A stretch of DNA of 20,687 bases, taken from positions 1 through 20,687 of the IMG/VR virus record IMGVR_UViG_3300021424_000288; one strand, 5' to 3'. Below are positions 1 to 5,981 of the stretch, one piece after another. How positions within the stretch are numbered: the first letter of the stretch is position 1; every line of letters begins with the position of its first letter. The DNA comes from a virus. A program made the position numbers and the translations under genes. The notes below the pieces were generated by a model. The model searched no databases. It was given only the letters and a program-made list of their open reading frames with translations, and was not told the origin of the DNA.

Positions 1-94
1 CATTCTCACAATTATCAATATTTCTTGCTAATTTTTCATACTCAAACATCTTTGATGGACTTATGAGTATAATATCATCTGGATTTCCTATCAT
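1..94 (-). CDS. Hypothetical protein, 5' part only
   Basis: Reading from the ATG at 94-92 gives 31 open codons (starts MIGNPDDIILISPSKMFEYE) and runs off the left edge without a stop. The ATG overlaps the TGA of the preceding gene as ATGA, the coupling used throughout this window, which is the main support for the call. I do not recognise the protein and the visible part has no motif. It is the last visible gene of the unit started by the promoter at 1434-1439. Confidence 0.6.
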   Translation of the reverse strand, partial: MIGNPDDIILISPSKMFEYEKLARNIDNCEN

Positions 95-381
95 TTTTTA
101 TAAAACTCTATTTTAGGTTCAGTTTCTTGCTCATCCAACTCCTCCCTATAGTCCCATTTCCAAGTGCGTTCAAGAATACCAATATCAAAACCGAATTTAT
201 AAACCCAGAATAAAATACTCAAAGTAGAACCAGAACCAGATTTAATTTGAATATAAGGCCAAGATGGATAATCATTCCAACTTACAGATGCTTGAAGTAA
301 ACTCCATCCTTTTACATTAAGAACCTGAACATACCATTCGTGTCCAAAGTCTTCACGATGCTTAAAGTTGATCAGGTTCAT
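91..381 (-). CDS. Conserved small phage protein, 96 aa
   Basis: The protein (starts MNLINFKHREDFGHEWYVQV) is aromatic-rich with a WNDYPSWPYIQ stretch near residues 36-46 and an acidic, glutamate-rich C-terminus. I recognise the type from cyanomyovirus genomes by recall but know no function. An upstream in-frame ATG at 396 would add five residues. I chose 381 because it forms an ATGA overlap with the DUF4385 gene. No signal peptide or clear membrane segment. Confidence 0.75.
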   Translation of the reverse strand: MNLINFKHREDFGHEWYVQVLNVKGWSLLQASVSWNDYPSWPYIQIKSGSGSTLSILFWVYKFGFDIGILERTWKWDYREELDEQETEPKIEFYKK

Positions 382-839
382 TCTGCTGCTCTCCATTTCT
401 TTCTCATTATAACATACTCTGGGTCATATGCTGCCTTATCTCTTACTTCTTTGAAGATTGTTGCCGATCTCGCTTTGACACAATGTAGTGCGACTGGCGA
501 CTGGGGTTTAACGGAACCATCACTAGCATACTTTTTTCCATCAGGATGATTTGCATACCTGCGGGCGCGTGTAAAACCCATTTCAAGAAATTTCCGTGAC
601 ATGTCCATACCAATGAAGTCTCCAGAGGATTTATAATCACAGAACATTCTGTATATTTTATCAGCAGATTTGCGAGCCACAGATTCATTTACAAATCTCC
701 AATGCTTACAAATATCGTCTGTATAAGGGCGAACCAATAAAACTCCTTGCTCACCCCTTCCAATGCGATAAAGTTTGCGATTCTCTGGAAGTGTAAAGTC
801 CAGAACTTTATAGTCCAGGGCATAATTGAACTCTTTCAT
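378..839 (-). CDS. DUF4385 family protein
   Basis: A 153 aa protein whose pattern (FNYALDYKVLDF at 4-15, IGRGEQGVLLVRPY at 26-39, HWRF at 46-49, then YRMFCDYKSSGDFIGMDMSR and RARRYANHPDGKKY) matches the DUF4385 family as I remember it, found in phages and some bacteria at about this length. No biochemical function is known to me. The conserved Arg/Lys-rich centre would suit nucleic-acid or phosphate binding, which is only inference. It starts at ATG 839, five bases after the small gene at 845-976. Confidence 0.85.
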   Translation of the reverse strand: MKEFNYALDYKVLDFTLPENRKLYRIGRGEQGVLLVRPYTDDICKHWRFVNESVARKSADKIYRMFCDYKSSGDFIGMDMSRKFLEMGFTRARRYANHPDGKKYASDGSVKPQSPVALHCVKARSATIFKEVRDKAAYDPEYVIMRKKWRAAE

Positions 840-844
840 TGTTA

Positions 845-976
845 TTACTTATGCGTCAGACTCTCTGTTGTCTCTTGAATTGTGTGAACTCCGCGATCTA
901 ACATTGGAGCAAGTCCAGAGAATCCAACGGTTGCAGATGCAACTCCAAGAATGAAACCAAACAGAAATCCTTTCAT
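845..976 (-). CDS. Small membrane-associated protein, 43 aa
   Basis: A 43 aa protein (starts MKGFLFGFILGVASATVGFS) with one hydrophobic, glycine-containing segment at about residues 3-24 and a polar amphipathic tail (GVHTIQETTESLTHK). This suggests a single-pass membrane peptide. The ATG overlaps the stop of the upstream 52 aa gene (ATGA). The type recurs in cyanomyoviruses by my recall. A role in membrane perturbation cannot be judged from sequence. Confidence 0.75.
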   Translation of the reverse strand: MKGFLFGFILGVASATVGFSGLAPMLDRGVHTIQETTESLTHK

Positions 977-1131
977 TTGTGAACTGGTTTAACGTAGACA
1001 GCAACTAAATTACCTGTTTTGTCCTGATCCAGAAGTTCCTTAGAAACTTCAGTAGGAGTACCTGTGCATTTCATTGCGACATAATACTCAGAACCATCTT
1101 TCCATTTGAACCCAACGCGGTAGGTTTTCAT
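973..1131 (-). CDS. Conserved small protein, 52 aa
   Basis: A 52 aa protein (starts MKTYRVGFKWKDGSEYYVAM) that looks like a compact beta-rich domain: alternating strands YRVGFKW and YYVAMKC, a short helix EVSKELLDQ, and a final strand LVAVYVKPV. It lies two bases after the 91 aa gene and overlaps the following gene as ATGA. Function unknown. Confidence 0.75.
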   Translation of the reverse strand: MKTYRVGFKWKDGSEYYVAMKCTGTPTEVSKELLDQDKTGNLVAVYVKPVHK

Positions 1132-1133
1132 AA

Positions 1134-1409
1134 TCAGCACGCTCCGTACATAGGGTTTGCAAGTTGAGGAAGATTAGAATTGTCACGGGTCTCAGTGTAA
1201 CCAATAGCAACACGTTCCCGAATCTCCCGAAGCATCTCAATACGATTCAGACACTTCTTAGACATTTGATTTCCAGCAGCCTTGAAGGTCAGAACTTTCA
1301 GATACCACTCTTGTGAAATATCACCATAAGGAGTTTTGATAGGGTAGAAGTCCACGATCATATTACCATCCTTGCTGGTCAGTTGAGGGGTCTGAGCGAG
1401 TGCTGTCAT
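1134..1409 (-). CDS. Conserved phage protein, 91 aa, first gene of its unit
   Basis: The open frame extends upstream to 1523, but that extension would read through the promoter and hairpin at 1434-1490. The ATG at 1409 (MTALAQTPQLTSKDGNMIVD) lies 25 bases below the TATAAT and has GGGG just upstream, so I chose it. Residues 10-45 look beta-rich (MIVDFYPI, EWYLKVLTF). The C-terminal half carries a basic helix (LNRIEMLREIRERV). A recurrent cyanomyovirus protein by recall, with no known function. Confidence 0.75.
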   Translation of the reverse strand: MTALAQTPQLTSKDGNMIVDFYPIKTPYGDISQEWYLKVLTFKAAGNQMSKKCLNRIEMLREIRERVAIGYTETRDNSNLPQLANPMYGAC

Positions 1410-1433
1410 TGTGGTTCCCCTGATTACCTCTAT

Positions 1434-1490
1434 ATTATAGAGCACACAAGAGACCTGTGGAGTCCCCTGTGTGCCACTTATTGAACTGTC
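1434..1490 (-). promoter_or_regulatory. Promoter with upstream dyad box (boundary a)
   Basis: Minus-strand -10 TATAAT at 1439-1434, then 30 bp upstream the GGCACA core (plus-strand TGTGCC at 1470-1475) followed by the degenerate dyad CACTT/AACTG at 1475-1488. The dyad starts right after the stop of the 101 aa gene at 1489. No recognisable -35 hexamer 17 bp above the -10. Drives the unit 1409 to 1. Confidence 0.7.
1443..1473 (-). terminator. Hairpin between units, weak terminator candidate
   Basis: CACACA at 1443-1448 pairs with TGTGTG at 1468-1473, and the inside can extend with G-U pairs. No T-run follows on the minus strand; the -10 TATAAT follows at once. It may terminate the upstream unit weakly or act as an RNA 3'-end structure. 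Confidence 0.4.
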
Positions 1491-1794
1491 AGTCCCTGGT
1501 GCCCAAGTAGTAAAGAATACCACCTAAGATACTAACAGGAACTATAATCCACCAGTATTCTACAATCAACCAGAGTCCAACAAGAATAGCAATTAACCAT
1601 ACAGTTCCATCAAGGTCAAAAGAAGAACCTGATGAACCACCAGAACTTACTTGGCGTAGATTTACAATTTGTTGAACATCACCGTGCTTTGCATAGATCT
1701 GTTCCTTTGCTCCAGAGAATGTTGCAGCTTCAACCTCAGTGTTGATGCGACCAACCCGAGAGTTTGCAAATACTTCTGCTCTCCAAGTTGCCAT
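1489..1794 (-). CDS. Two-helix membrane protein, 101 aa
   Basis: The N-terminal half (starts MATWRAEVFANSRVGRINTE) is a soluble domain with a short helix SGAKEQIYAKHG around residues 26-37. It is joined by a Gly/Ser linker (SSGGSSGSS) to two adjacent hydrophobic segments at about 65-97 (WLIAILVGLWLIVEYWW and IIVPVSILGGILYYLG), so an inner-membrane hairpin is likely. Start ATG 1794 overlaps the TAA of the gene above (TAATG). The in-frame TTG at 1800 is less likely. Last gene of the unit from 2768. Confidence 0.8.
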   Translation of the reverse strand: MATWRAEVFANSRVGRINTEVEAATFSGAKEQIYAKHGDVQQIVNLRQVSSGGSSGSSFDLDGTVWLIAILVGLWLIVEYWWIIVPVSILGGILYYLGTRD

Positions 1795-2048
1795 TACCAA
1801 GTTCCTCTTTGAATGTAGATTTTGCGGACTTCCTGATGCAGAAAATGTCGAAGTTTAGGGTCGGTAGTGTTATCAAAAGCAAGATACAATCGTTTCAGGT
1901 ATTCATCTTGTGTGGCACCTATGTTACCATCACCACCGATGTCATTGAGTGATGAACCTGCGACAACTTTGCTCTTGCCGAAGTTACCAGACACACGCCC
2001 AGTTGTTCTCAGTTTAGGACGAATCTTTGAGAGGTTAGAGTAAGTCAT
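1794..2048 (-). CDS. Conserved phage protein, 84 aa
   Basis: An 84 aa protein with a basic, Gly/Ser-rich N-terminus (starts MTYSNLSKIRPKLRTTGRVS; VSGNFGKSKVVAGSSLND) and a helical C-terminus (EYLKRLYLAFDNTTDPKLRHF). I recall the same pattern in many cyanomyoviruses but no function. The ATG overlaps the TGA of the zinc-ribbon gene. Its first codons resemble those of that neighbour (MTYS/MTYT), at DNA level as well. Confidence 0.8.
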   Translation of the reverse strand: MTYSNLSKIRPKLRTTGRVSGNFGKSKVVAGSSLNDIGGDGNIGATQDEYLKRLYLAFDNTTDPKLRHFLHQEVRKIYIQRGTW

Positions 2049-2245
2049 CGGGGAAACTTGTGGTTACAATCAGGGCACACCCAATGATTGATACGATCTT
2101 CACCAAGCAATTCAATACCAATCACACGACTATAAAAATAGGGTGGAGAATAGTTTTCCCAGTATTCTTGTGGAATCAGTTTTTCAACCCAATTTGCACC
2201 ACATTCGGGACAATTTTCAAGTTTTGTGATGTCAGTGTAAGTCAT
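2045..2245 (-). CDS. Small zinc-ribbon protein, 66 aa
   Basis: Two CxxC pairs (CPEC at 12-15, CPDC at 57-60) frame a central domain (PQEYWENYSPPYFYSRV), the layout of a structural Zn ribbon. Partner and ligand are unknown. The frame is open to 2335, but its first codon there is TTG, and the region 2246-2307 would translate to an unconserved-looking extension. ATG 2245 is the first ATG and starts like the gene downstream (MTYTDITKL), so I prefer it. Confidence 0.75.
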   Translation of the reverse strand: MTYTDITKLENCPECGANWVEKLIPQEYWENYSPPYFYSRVIGIELLGEDRINHWVCPDCNHKFPR

Positions 2246-2307
2246 CGTGCAATAATGTCCAGAGTTTCCAATAGCATCATAGAAAGTTCCAACTGACTGA
2301 GAGTGAG

Positions 2308-2745
2308 TTATTTGTATAAATACCCCCCGCTCCAATCTGCATGTTCCAGCAGGTATTCACGATCAGCAATCAATCGCAGGTCATAACGAACACCTTTGGC
2401 AGGAGACTTCCATGATGCAGTTTTATACACTTCGCCAGTGTTCTTGTCAATGAAAGCATGAGCAGAGCGTTGTCCACCACCATCAACAAAAATGATTTTG
2501 TGATACTTTTTACCAGTCTCGATGGTATAATCAATGTCGCACTTACCAGACTTGAGTTCATCAATCTTGCGCTGATGATAACCAGGAACTGCATCAAATC
2601 GCTCAACAGAACGCTGATGAGAACGAATCGAGTGTTGACGATAGTTGTCTTTCAATGCTTCAATCAGCAGCAGAGTATTCTTGAGAACATTCTCTGCGAT
2701 GGTTTGTTGTGCTTGTGCTTGCATGGTAGGAGTGCTCATCGGCAT
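2308..2745 (-). CDS. Conserved phage protein, 145 aa, first gene of its unit
   Basis: The N-terminal two-thirds is helical and Gln/Arg-rich. The C-terminal part (HAFIDKNTGEVYKTASWKSP at 96-115, then KGVRYDLRL and a final ADWSGGYLYK) forms a compact beta domain. I remember this domain as widespread in cyanophages and some other phages without an assigned role. The first ATG (2745) has no Shine-Dalgarno; a second in-frame ATG is two codons later. The TATAAT at 2768-2763 lies 17 bases upstream, so the leader is only a few bases. Confidence 0.8.
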   Translation of the reverse strand: MPMSTPTMQAQAQQTIAENVLKNTLLLIEALKDNYRQHSIRSHQRSVERFDAVPGYHQRKIDELKSGKCDIDYTIETGKKYHKIIFVDGGGQRSAHAFIDKNTGEVYKTASWKSPAKGVRYDLRLIADREYLLEHADWSGGYLYK

Positions 2746-2762
2746 CTGTTGCGTATGTAAGT

Positions 2763-2820
2763 ATTATAGGGGAAGCACTGCCTCGCTACGGGTCCGTTGT
2801 GCCAGTTTGGAAGGTGGCAC
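2763..2820 (-). promoter_or_regulatory. Promoter with upstream dyad box (boundary b)
   Basis: Minus-strand TATAAT at 2768-2763. 29 bp upstream lies the GGCACA core (plus-strand TGTGCC 2798-2803), part of a perfect inverted repeat GTGCCA 2799-2804 / TGGCAC 2815-2820. The whole element lies inside the 3' end of the methyltransferase-like reading frame, whose stop (2764-2766) falls in the -10. No -35. Confidence 0.7.
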
Positions 2821-3336
2821 ACTCAACTCCTCCATAATGATTTGTTTTGGTAGAAAGTTCCAGCAATAGTAACTGCTGCTGAATGTAATCTTGTCGTTTG
2901 GTCTACCATCAGGGCTATGAAACTTCATCCGCTTATCAAACATTAGTAGTTGCAGATCCTTATCCTTGAACAACTGCTTAGGAGCACTATCATTCAACCA
3001 AGTGTTAGTCATAATGAGAGCAAATGGTTTCTCAAATGATAATGCTCGCTCGAAGAACTTGCGCTTGTTTGTAAATGGTGGATTAGATACGATTACATCC
3101 CAGTTGTCAGGTTCATAGGTGAGAAAGTCTTGATTATAATTGATATGAGTAAAGACTACCTCATTCTGCTTACTAATCTGTTTGACAAACTCACTATCAA
3201 TCGTATCAAATGGACACCAAACAACTGCATCTTTAGGGATGTATTTGAGAATTGGAGTTACACCGTAAAACGGAGTGTAACATTCGTCATTGTTACCCTC
3301 AGAAAACATCAGTTTTCCACTATCAAGTTGTTTCAT
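2764..3336 (-). CDS. N6-adenine DNA methyltransferase-like protein
   Basis: A 190 aa protein. NDECYTPFYGV at 16-26 fits the substrate/SAM-side motif of phage Dam-like enzymes (DEWYTP type). SNPPF at 84-88 is the catalytic (N/D)PP(Y/F) motif of amino-methyltransferases, preceded by a strand WDVIV. An acidic strand end (WCPFDTIDSEF at 40-50) could be the SAM-binding region. It probably methylates adenine in DNA. No partner restriction enzyme is near, so protection from host restriction or marking of phage DNA is inferred. The last ~20 residues (from SVPPSKLAQ) are encoded by the promoter dyad element and may be a recent extension. Overlaps the deformylase gene by 14 bp. Confidence 0.75.
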   Translation of the reverse strand: MKQLDSGKLMFSEGNNDECYTPFYGVTPILKYIPKDAVVWCPFDTIDSEFVKQISKQNEVVFTHINYNQDFLTYEPDNWDVIVSNPPFTNKRKFFERALSFEKPFALIMTNTWLNDSAPKQLFKDKDLQLLMFDKRMKFHSPDGRPNDKITFSSSYYCWNFLPKQIIMEELSVPPSKLAQRTRSEAVLPL

Positions 3337-3754
3337 CAGTCATTAATATCCCATCAAGATGATCAATTTCGTGTTGTATAATCCTTGCGGTCAAGCCTCT
3401 GTGTGTCTCTAAATGTGGATGTCCAGCAAGGTTGCGATATTTAATTGTGATTGAACTATACCTATTCTTTTTGATGAATGTCTCAGGGATACTCAAACAT
3501 CCCTCTTCATCCATTTCAGTTTCTTCAGAATGAAATATAATTTCTGGATTGATAAGAACTTTGATTGATTGATTATCGGTGATTACAATGATACGCTTGT
3601 TAATACCACATTGTGGAGCAGAAAGTCCTACACCATTGTTTTTAACCATTAGGTCAACAAGTGCTGCACAAGTGGTACGAACAGTATCGTCTATTTTATC
3701 AATCCGCTTGCTCTTTACTCTTAGAGCTTTGTGTCCCTCCGTCAGTATTTCCAT
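3323..3754 (-). CDS. def: Peptide deformylase (phage type)
   Basis: A 143 aa protein with all three deformylase motifs: GVGLSAPQ at 41-48 (usually GxGxAAxQ), EGCLS at 84-88 with metal ligand Cys86, and QHEIDHLDG at 127-135 with metal ligands His128/His132 and catalytic Glu129. It removes the N-formyl group from nascent proteins in the cytosol and needs Fe2+ or a similar metal. It stops a few residues after motif 3, so it lacks the long C-terminal helix of bacterial enzymes, as known phage deformylases do. In cyanophages it is thought to help processing of photosystem proteins such as D1; that link is from the literature, not from this window. Its start overlaps the 50 aa gene upstream by 56 bp. 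Confidence 0.95.
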   Translation of the reverse strand: MEILTEGHKALRVKSKRIDKIDDTVRTTCAALVDLMVKNNGVGLSAPQCGINKRIIVITDNQSIKVLINPEIIFHSEETEMDEEGCLSIPETFIKKNRYSSITIKYRNLAGHPHLETHRGLTARIIQHEIDHLDGILMTDETT

Positions 3755-3851
3755 AGGAGTTGTGCAGATTCTTTATATAGTTGGCAATTTGTTGAGTTTC
3801 ATCCCATTCCCAAATTGTACCATCTTTTTGTGTGTAAGTTCTTACAGTCAT
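3699..3851 (-). CDS. Small hypothetical protein, 50 aa
   Basis: A 50 aa frame (starts MTVRTYTQKDGTIWEWDETQ) with an ATGA overlap at its start. Its 3' third overlaps the deformylase start by 56 bp, unusually long for this window. The first 35 residues look like a genuine small protein (DGTIWEWDETQQIANYIKNL) and fill an otherwise empty gap. The tail GNTDGGTQSSKSKEQAD may simply be what the deformylase start region encodes in this frame. Not recognised. Confidence 0.55.
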   Translation of the reverse strand: MTVRTYTQKDGTIWEWDETQQIANYIKNLHNSYGNTDGGTQSSKSKEQAD

Positions 3852-4060
3852 ACTTTTTCAAAATGTACAGAATTAAATCTACCAGATATACCTTGAAGTG
3901 TCAACTTTGTATGCCAGGTATGCACATCGACACGTTCTACAATGTAATGAGTGTTTAAAGTAAGAATGTCCCTAGGATCGTTGTTACCAGCACCCCAGTG
4001 AACTTGTTCATCTATTGCACCAATGTATGCAACAGTATCTCCTACTCTAAAACGTTCCAT
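3848..4060 (-). CDS. Small beta-barrel-like phage protein, 70 aa
   Basis: Begins MERFRVGDTVAYIGA and ends in LTLQGISGRFNSVHFEKV, with a central ILTLNTHYIVERVDVHTWHT. The order 'VGD-V ... L..-..Y.V..V ... L.G....F....F' matches a recurrent phage/bacterial small SH3-like protein type that I know only as hypothetical. Start is 14 bases after the neighbour; the ATG follows an A-rich tract. Ends in an ATGA overlap with the 50 aa gene. Confidence 0.75.
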   Translation of the reverse strand: MERFRVGDTVAYIGAIDEQVHWGAGNNDPRDILTLNTHYIVERVDVHTWHTKLTLQGISGRFNSVHFEKV

Positions 4061-4074
4061 TTTTTTTAAATTAG

Positions 4075-4269
4075 TTAGAGTTTATAGTTATCCTTTGTAG
4101 AATAAGTTTTAGAGTCAGGCCATCCTTCCTGCTGTCCTTTCAAATAGAACCTTGTTGCTCGTACACATTCTTCCTCATTCAGTGCTGTAATGATGCACTT
4201 ACCATCTTTATCGTATGAATCCCACAACCCATACTTTTTCTCTTCAACATAGAAACAATCGTCAATCAT
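4075..4269 (-). CDS. Conserved small phage protein, 64 aa
   Basis: The core reads MIDDCFYVEEKKYGLWDSYD followed by an ITALNEEECVRATRFYLKGQ helix and a short tail. I recall this YGLWxSYDxDG...TRFYLKGxQEG pattern from cyanomyoviruses; no function known. Start choice: ATG 4269 gives the short overlap (8 bp, ATGATTGA) normal here. A start at 4332 (MSKNLKEQQQLESKN) would add 21 residues with a long overlap into the 71 aa gene and cannot be excluded. Confidence 0.7.
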   Translation of the reverse strand: MIDDCFYVEEKKYGLWDSYDKDGKCIITALNEEECVRATRFYLKGQQEGWPDSKTYSTKDNYKL

Positions 4270-4477
4270 TTCTCGGTTTTGTTTTGTATTTTTTGATTCC
4301 AATTGCTGTTGTTCCTTTAAGTTTTTTGACATAGTTTTCTCTGTAATCATCATATGGAAAGTATGCATTATGCTGTAGTTTTCTTTTACCATCCTTTACG
4401 AACCATTCTAATGCAAAAGGAAATACTTTATGAAATGGTTGTACTTCTGGTTGTGGATCAATTCTTTTTGAAATCAT
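4262..4477 (-). CDS. Conserved small phage protein, 71 aa
   Basis: A 71 aa basic protein (starts MISKRIDPQPEVQPFHKVFP) with an FALEWFVKDGKRKLQ strand-turn-strand and PYDDYRENYVKKLKG near residues 41-55. No membrane segment or catalytic motif. Starts with an ATGA overlap behind the membrane protein gene at 4474-4683. Not assigned. Confidence 0.7.
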   Translation of the reverse strand: MISKRIDPQPEVQPFHKVFPFALEWFVKDGKRKLQHNAYFPYDDYRENYVKKLKGTTAIGIKKYKTKPRND

Positions 4478-4683
4478 TTGACTCTTTCAACATTTGAGTA
4501 GTCTATGTCATTCCAATGTCTAATTACACCCGCAACAATAAAACAGTTTGTAATCAGATAGGTTGCAAAGATGATAGTTCTTACAATTGAAATGATGTCT
4601 GCTTCTTTATCATTCTTCCCGTGTTTTTCACCAAGCGAATAAGACCAGAGTCTCCATATTGTCCTGTGTTTTTTATTCTTCAT
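4474..4683 (-). CDS. Single-pass membrane protein, 69 aa
   Basis: A basic N-terminus (starts MKNKKHRTIWRLWSYSLGEK) precedes one hydrophobic segment at about residues 31-54 (IISIVRTIIFATYLITNCFI and on to VAGV), then a short acidic tail. The positive N-terminus suggests it stays in the cytoplasm with the C-terminus outside. The open frame reaches 4716, but ATG 4683 has AAGG directly upstream and overlaps the zinc-finger gene by only 11 bp. Recurrent in cyanomyoviruses by recall; function unknown. Confidence 0.75.
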   Translation of the reverse strand: MKNKKHRTIWRLWSYSLGEKHGKNDKEADIISIVRTIIFATYLITNCFIVAGVIRHWNDIDYSNVERVK

Positions 4684-4858
4684 CCTTTTTCTTGAAGACT
4701 TTTTTGTCGCATTCATTACAATATGTAGAGTATCCGTATTTGAAGTTCTTGACTGCTTGAAAATACTCAGAAGTCAAAGGTTTTACTTCATCACACGCTT
4801 GGCACTGGTATTCACTTGGGCGTGACAATGATTTCTTTTGCCCCAACACTCTTGACAT
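4673..4858 (-). CDS. Small zinc-finger protein
   Basis: Two CxxC pairs (YQCQACDEVKPL with Cys19/Cys22, and YSTYCNECDKK with Cys47/Cys50 in the 61 aa form) spaced 24 residues apart make a treble-clef or ribbon-like zinc site. It resembles the zinc module that often precedes HNH nuclease domains, but no HNH part follows. Start uncertain: ATG 4858 overlaps the 48 aa gene by 47 bp. A GTG or TTG further in would shorten the unusual N-terminus (MSRVLGQKKS). The cysteine part is secure. Confidence 0.65.
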   Translation of the reverse strand: MSRVLGQKKSLSRPSEYQCQACDEVKPLTSEYFQAVKNFKYGYSTYCNECDKKVFKKKDEE

Positions 4859-4958
4859 AAGACTGCCAGGCAAATGCATCATCAAGTTTGAAAAAGACCG
4901 CAGACTGTTTAGCATAACCTCTTTGCTTTGGCTTTAGATATGATACTTCATATTTCAT
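4812..4958 (-). CDS. Conserved small protein, 48 aa
   Basis: A 48 aa protein (starts MKYEVSYLKPKQRGYAKQSA) with a beta-alpha-beta look: strand KYEVSYL, strand AVFF, helix DDAFAWQSYVKSVG, and final strand KEIIVTPK, ferredoxin-fold-like in miniature. The ATG overlaps the TGA of the 58 aa gene. Recognised by pattern from cyanomyoviruses; function unknown. Confidence 0.7.
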   Translation of the reverse strand: MKYEVSYLKPKQRGYAKQSAVFFKLDDAFAWQSYVKSVGAKEIIVTPK

Positions 4959-5131
4959 TTTTCTTCAAGCGATGTGATCAGATGAAACTCAAAGGTAGGA
5001 ACAACAACACGTACATCTTTTGATCTGTGTTTACCTTTATGCACAAGAATTGAAATTGATTGTTCACTTACAAAGGCAATTGCGCCAGTAACGTGCTTGT
5101 AAGACACTGTAGTTCCTTCAACAAATACCAC
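4955..5131 (-). CDS. Conserved small beta protein, 58 aa, GTG start
   Basis: The frame has a stop just before the GTG at 5131-5129 and no ATG, so GTG is the only sensible start (MVFVEGTTVSYKHVTGAIAF). Strands with VSYKHVTGAIAFVSEQSISI and a KGKHRSKDVRVVV turn suggest a small OB/SH3-like barrel. The HRSxDVRVVV pattern recurs in cyanomyoviruses by recall. Overlaps the 63 aa gene by 14 bp upstream and the 48 aa gene by ATGA downstream. Confidence 0.7.
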   Translation of the reverse strand: MVFVEGTTVSYKHVTGAIAFVSEQSISILVHKGKHRSKDVRVVVPTFEFHLITSLEEK

Positions 5132-5309
5132 TCAGATCCTCCATAAAAATGTATTCTTCAGGTTCTTCACCATCTACAACAAACTCAAGATATAGCGCAT
5201 CAGAGTCGTCAATACGATCATCAGACACTAAAACACACATTCTCTCACTCCAATAAGCATCAAGCTCATCAAGTGATTGCTCTCGGATTTCGTTAATAAA
5301 GTCATTCAT
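5118..5309 (-). CDS. Small acidic protein, 63 aa
   Basis: Strongly acidic (starts MNDFINEIREQSLDELDAYW; later DDRIDDSDALYLEF and DGEEPEEYIFMEDLSG). Acidic small phage proteins can mimic DNA or inhibit host factors, but nothing here proves that. The frame has an earlier TTG at 5318; ATG 5309 gives the ATGA overlap with the 97 aa gene and is preferred. Confidence 0.7.
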   Translation of the reverse strand: MNDFINEIREQSLDELDAYWSERMCVLVSDDRIDDSDALYLEFVVDGEEPEEYIFMEDLSGIC

Positions 5310-5599
5310 TGGAAACAAGCCTCAAGTGGTGTCAATTTGGGTTTCATTGATGAGTATGGTGTAGTGTCTCTAATGTCTACTACACTACCAACTGTCTTTG
5401 CATTGATTGGAGCGTGGTAGGATTTTGTTTTTGTATTCCAGAATCCCCAGATAGAACGTACAGGAGACCCGTTGTTATAATCAAAACGGTAATGATTGCG
5501 GATCCATATTCCAACAACATTCCGTTTGAATTCTTCAAATTCATAACTGTATCCTTTAGGAGCAGTGTGAGGAAACTCAAAGGTCGTCAAGGCGTTCAT
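5306..5599 (-). CDS. Conserved phage protein, 97 aa
   Basis: Begins MNALTTFEFPHTAPKGYSYE and has an aromatic strand set: VVGIWIRNHYRFDYNNG, RSIWGFWNTKTKSYHAPIN, then GSVVDIRDTTPYSSM, which looks like an all-beta domain. The frame extends to a TTG at 5641, but ATG 5599 is the first ATG and keeps the overlap with the coiled-coil gene to 23 bp. No known function. Confidence 0.7.
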   Translation of the reverse strand: MNALTTFEFPHTAPKGYSYEFEEFKRNVVGIWIRNHYRFDYNNGSPVRSIWGFWNTKTKSYHAPINAKTVGSVVDIRDTTPYSSMKPKLTPLEACFQ

Positions 5600-5735
5600 C
5601 GAATTCTTTAATAATTCTAATCTCTTCTTGGAGAGACTCAATCATTCGATACAATTCTTCAATTTTATCTTGATGCATTTTTTTGAGATTTGTCAGCATA
5701 TTGCCAGCGTGTTGAACGTTAGGTTGAGAACTCAT
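5577..5735 (-). CDS. Small coiled-coil protein, 52 aa
   Basis: A 52 aa, almost entirely helical protein (starts MSSQPNVQHAGNMLTNLKKM). Heptad-like hydrophobics run through KIEELYRMIESLQEEIRIIK at about 24-43, so a short dimeric coiled coil is likely. It lies two bases before the end of the neighbouring unit gene (stop at 5738). Function unknown. Confidence 0.65.
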   Translation of the reverse strand: MSSQPNVQHAGNMLTNLKKMHQDKIEELYRMIESLQEEIRIIKEFDERLDDL

Positions 5736-5737
5736 AA

Positions 5738-5968
5738 TCAGGTCGTAAAAGATTCAACAATACGGGATTCTTCTTCATCCACAAGAGCAAAGCGAGGGGC
5801 AGCAACTACGCGCTCCATAATTTTACTCTCATATCGGTCATCATAGTCATCTGAGTCTCTCAAAATATCGTGACACTCAACATCATTTTCAGAAATGACA
5901 TTGATTACGCCACCATACTCAGAAGAGGGAAAAGGAACCCAGTAGTCAACGATGTACAGATATTTCAT
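5738..5968 (-). CDS. Conserved acidic small protein, 76 aa
   Basis: Begins MKYLYIVDYWVPFPSSEYGG, a hydrophobic strand followed by PFPSSEYGG, then VINVISENDVECHDIL and an acidic DSDDYDDRYE, ending DEEESRIVESFTT. I recall this start and end pair from cyanomyoviruses. No catalytic motif. The ATG lies 13 bases after the stop of the 56 aa gene in an A-rich stretch with no Shine-Dalgarno. Confidence 0.75.
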   Translation of the reverse strand: MKYLYIVDYWVPFPSSEYGGVINVISENDVECHDILRDSDDYDDRYESKIMERVVAAPRFALVDEEESRIVESFTT

Positions 5969-5981
5969 TTGTTTTTGTAAA

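Noticed and set aside
1410-1523. Upstream extension of the 91 aa gene to 1523
   Set aside because: It would translate through the TATAAT, hairpin and dyad; ATG 1409 lies just below the promoter.
2246-2335. 30-residue N-terminal extension of the zinc-ribbon protein
   Set aside because: Its first codon is TTG, it overlaps the previous gene, and the first ATG at 2245 matches the start pattern of the next gene.
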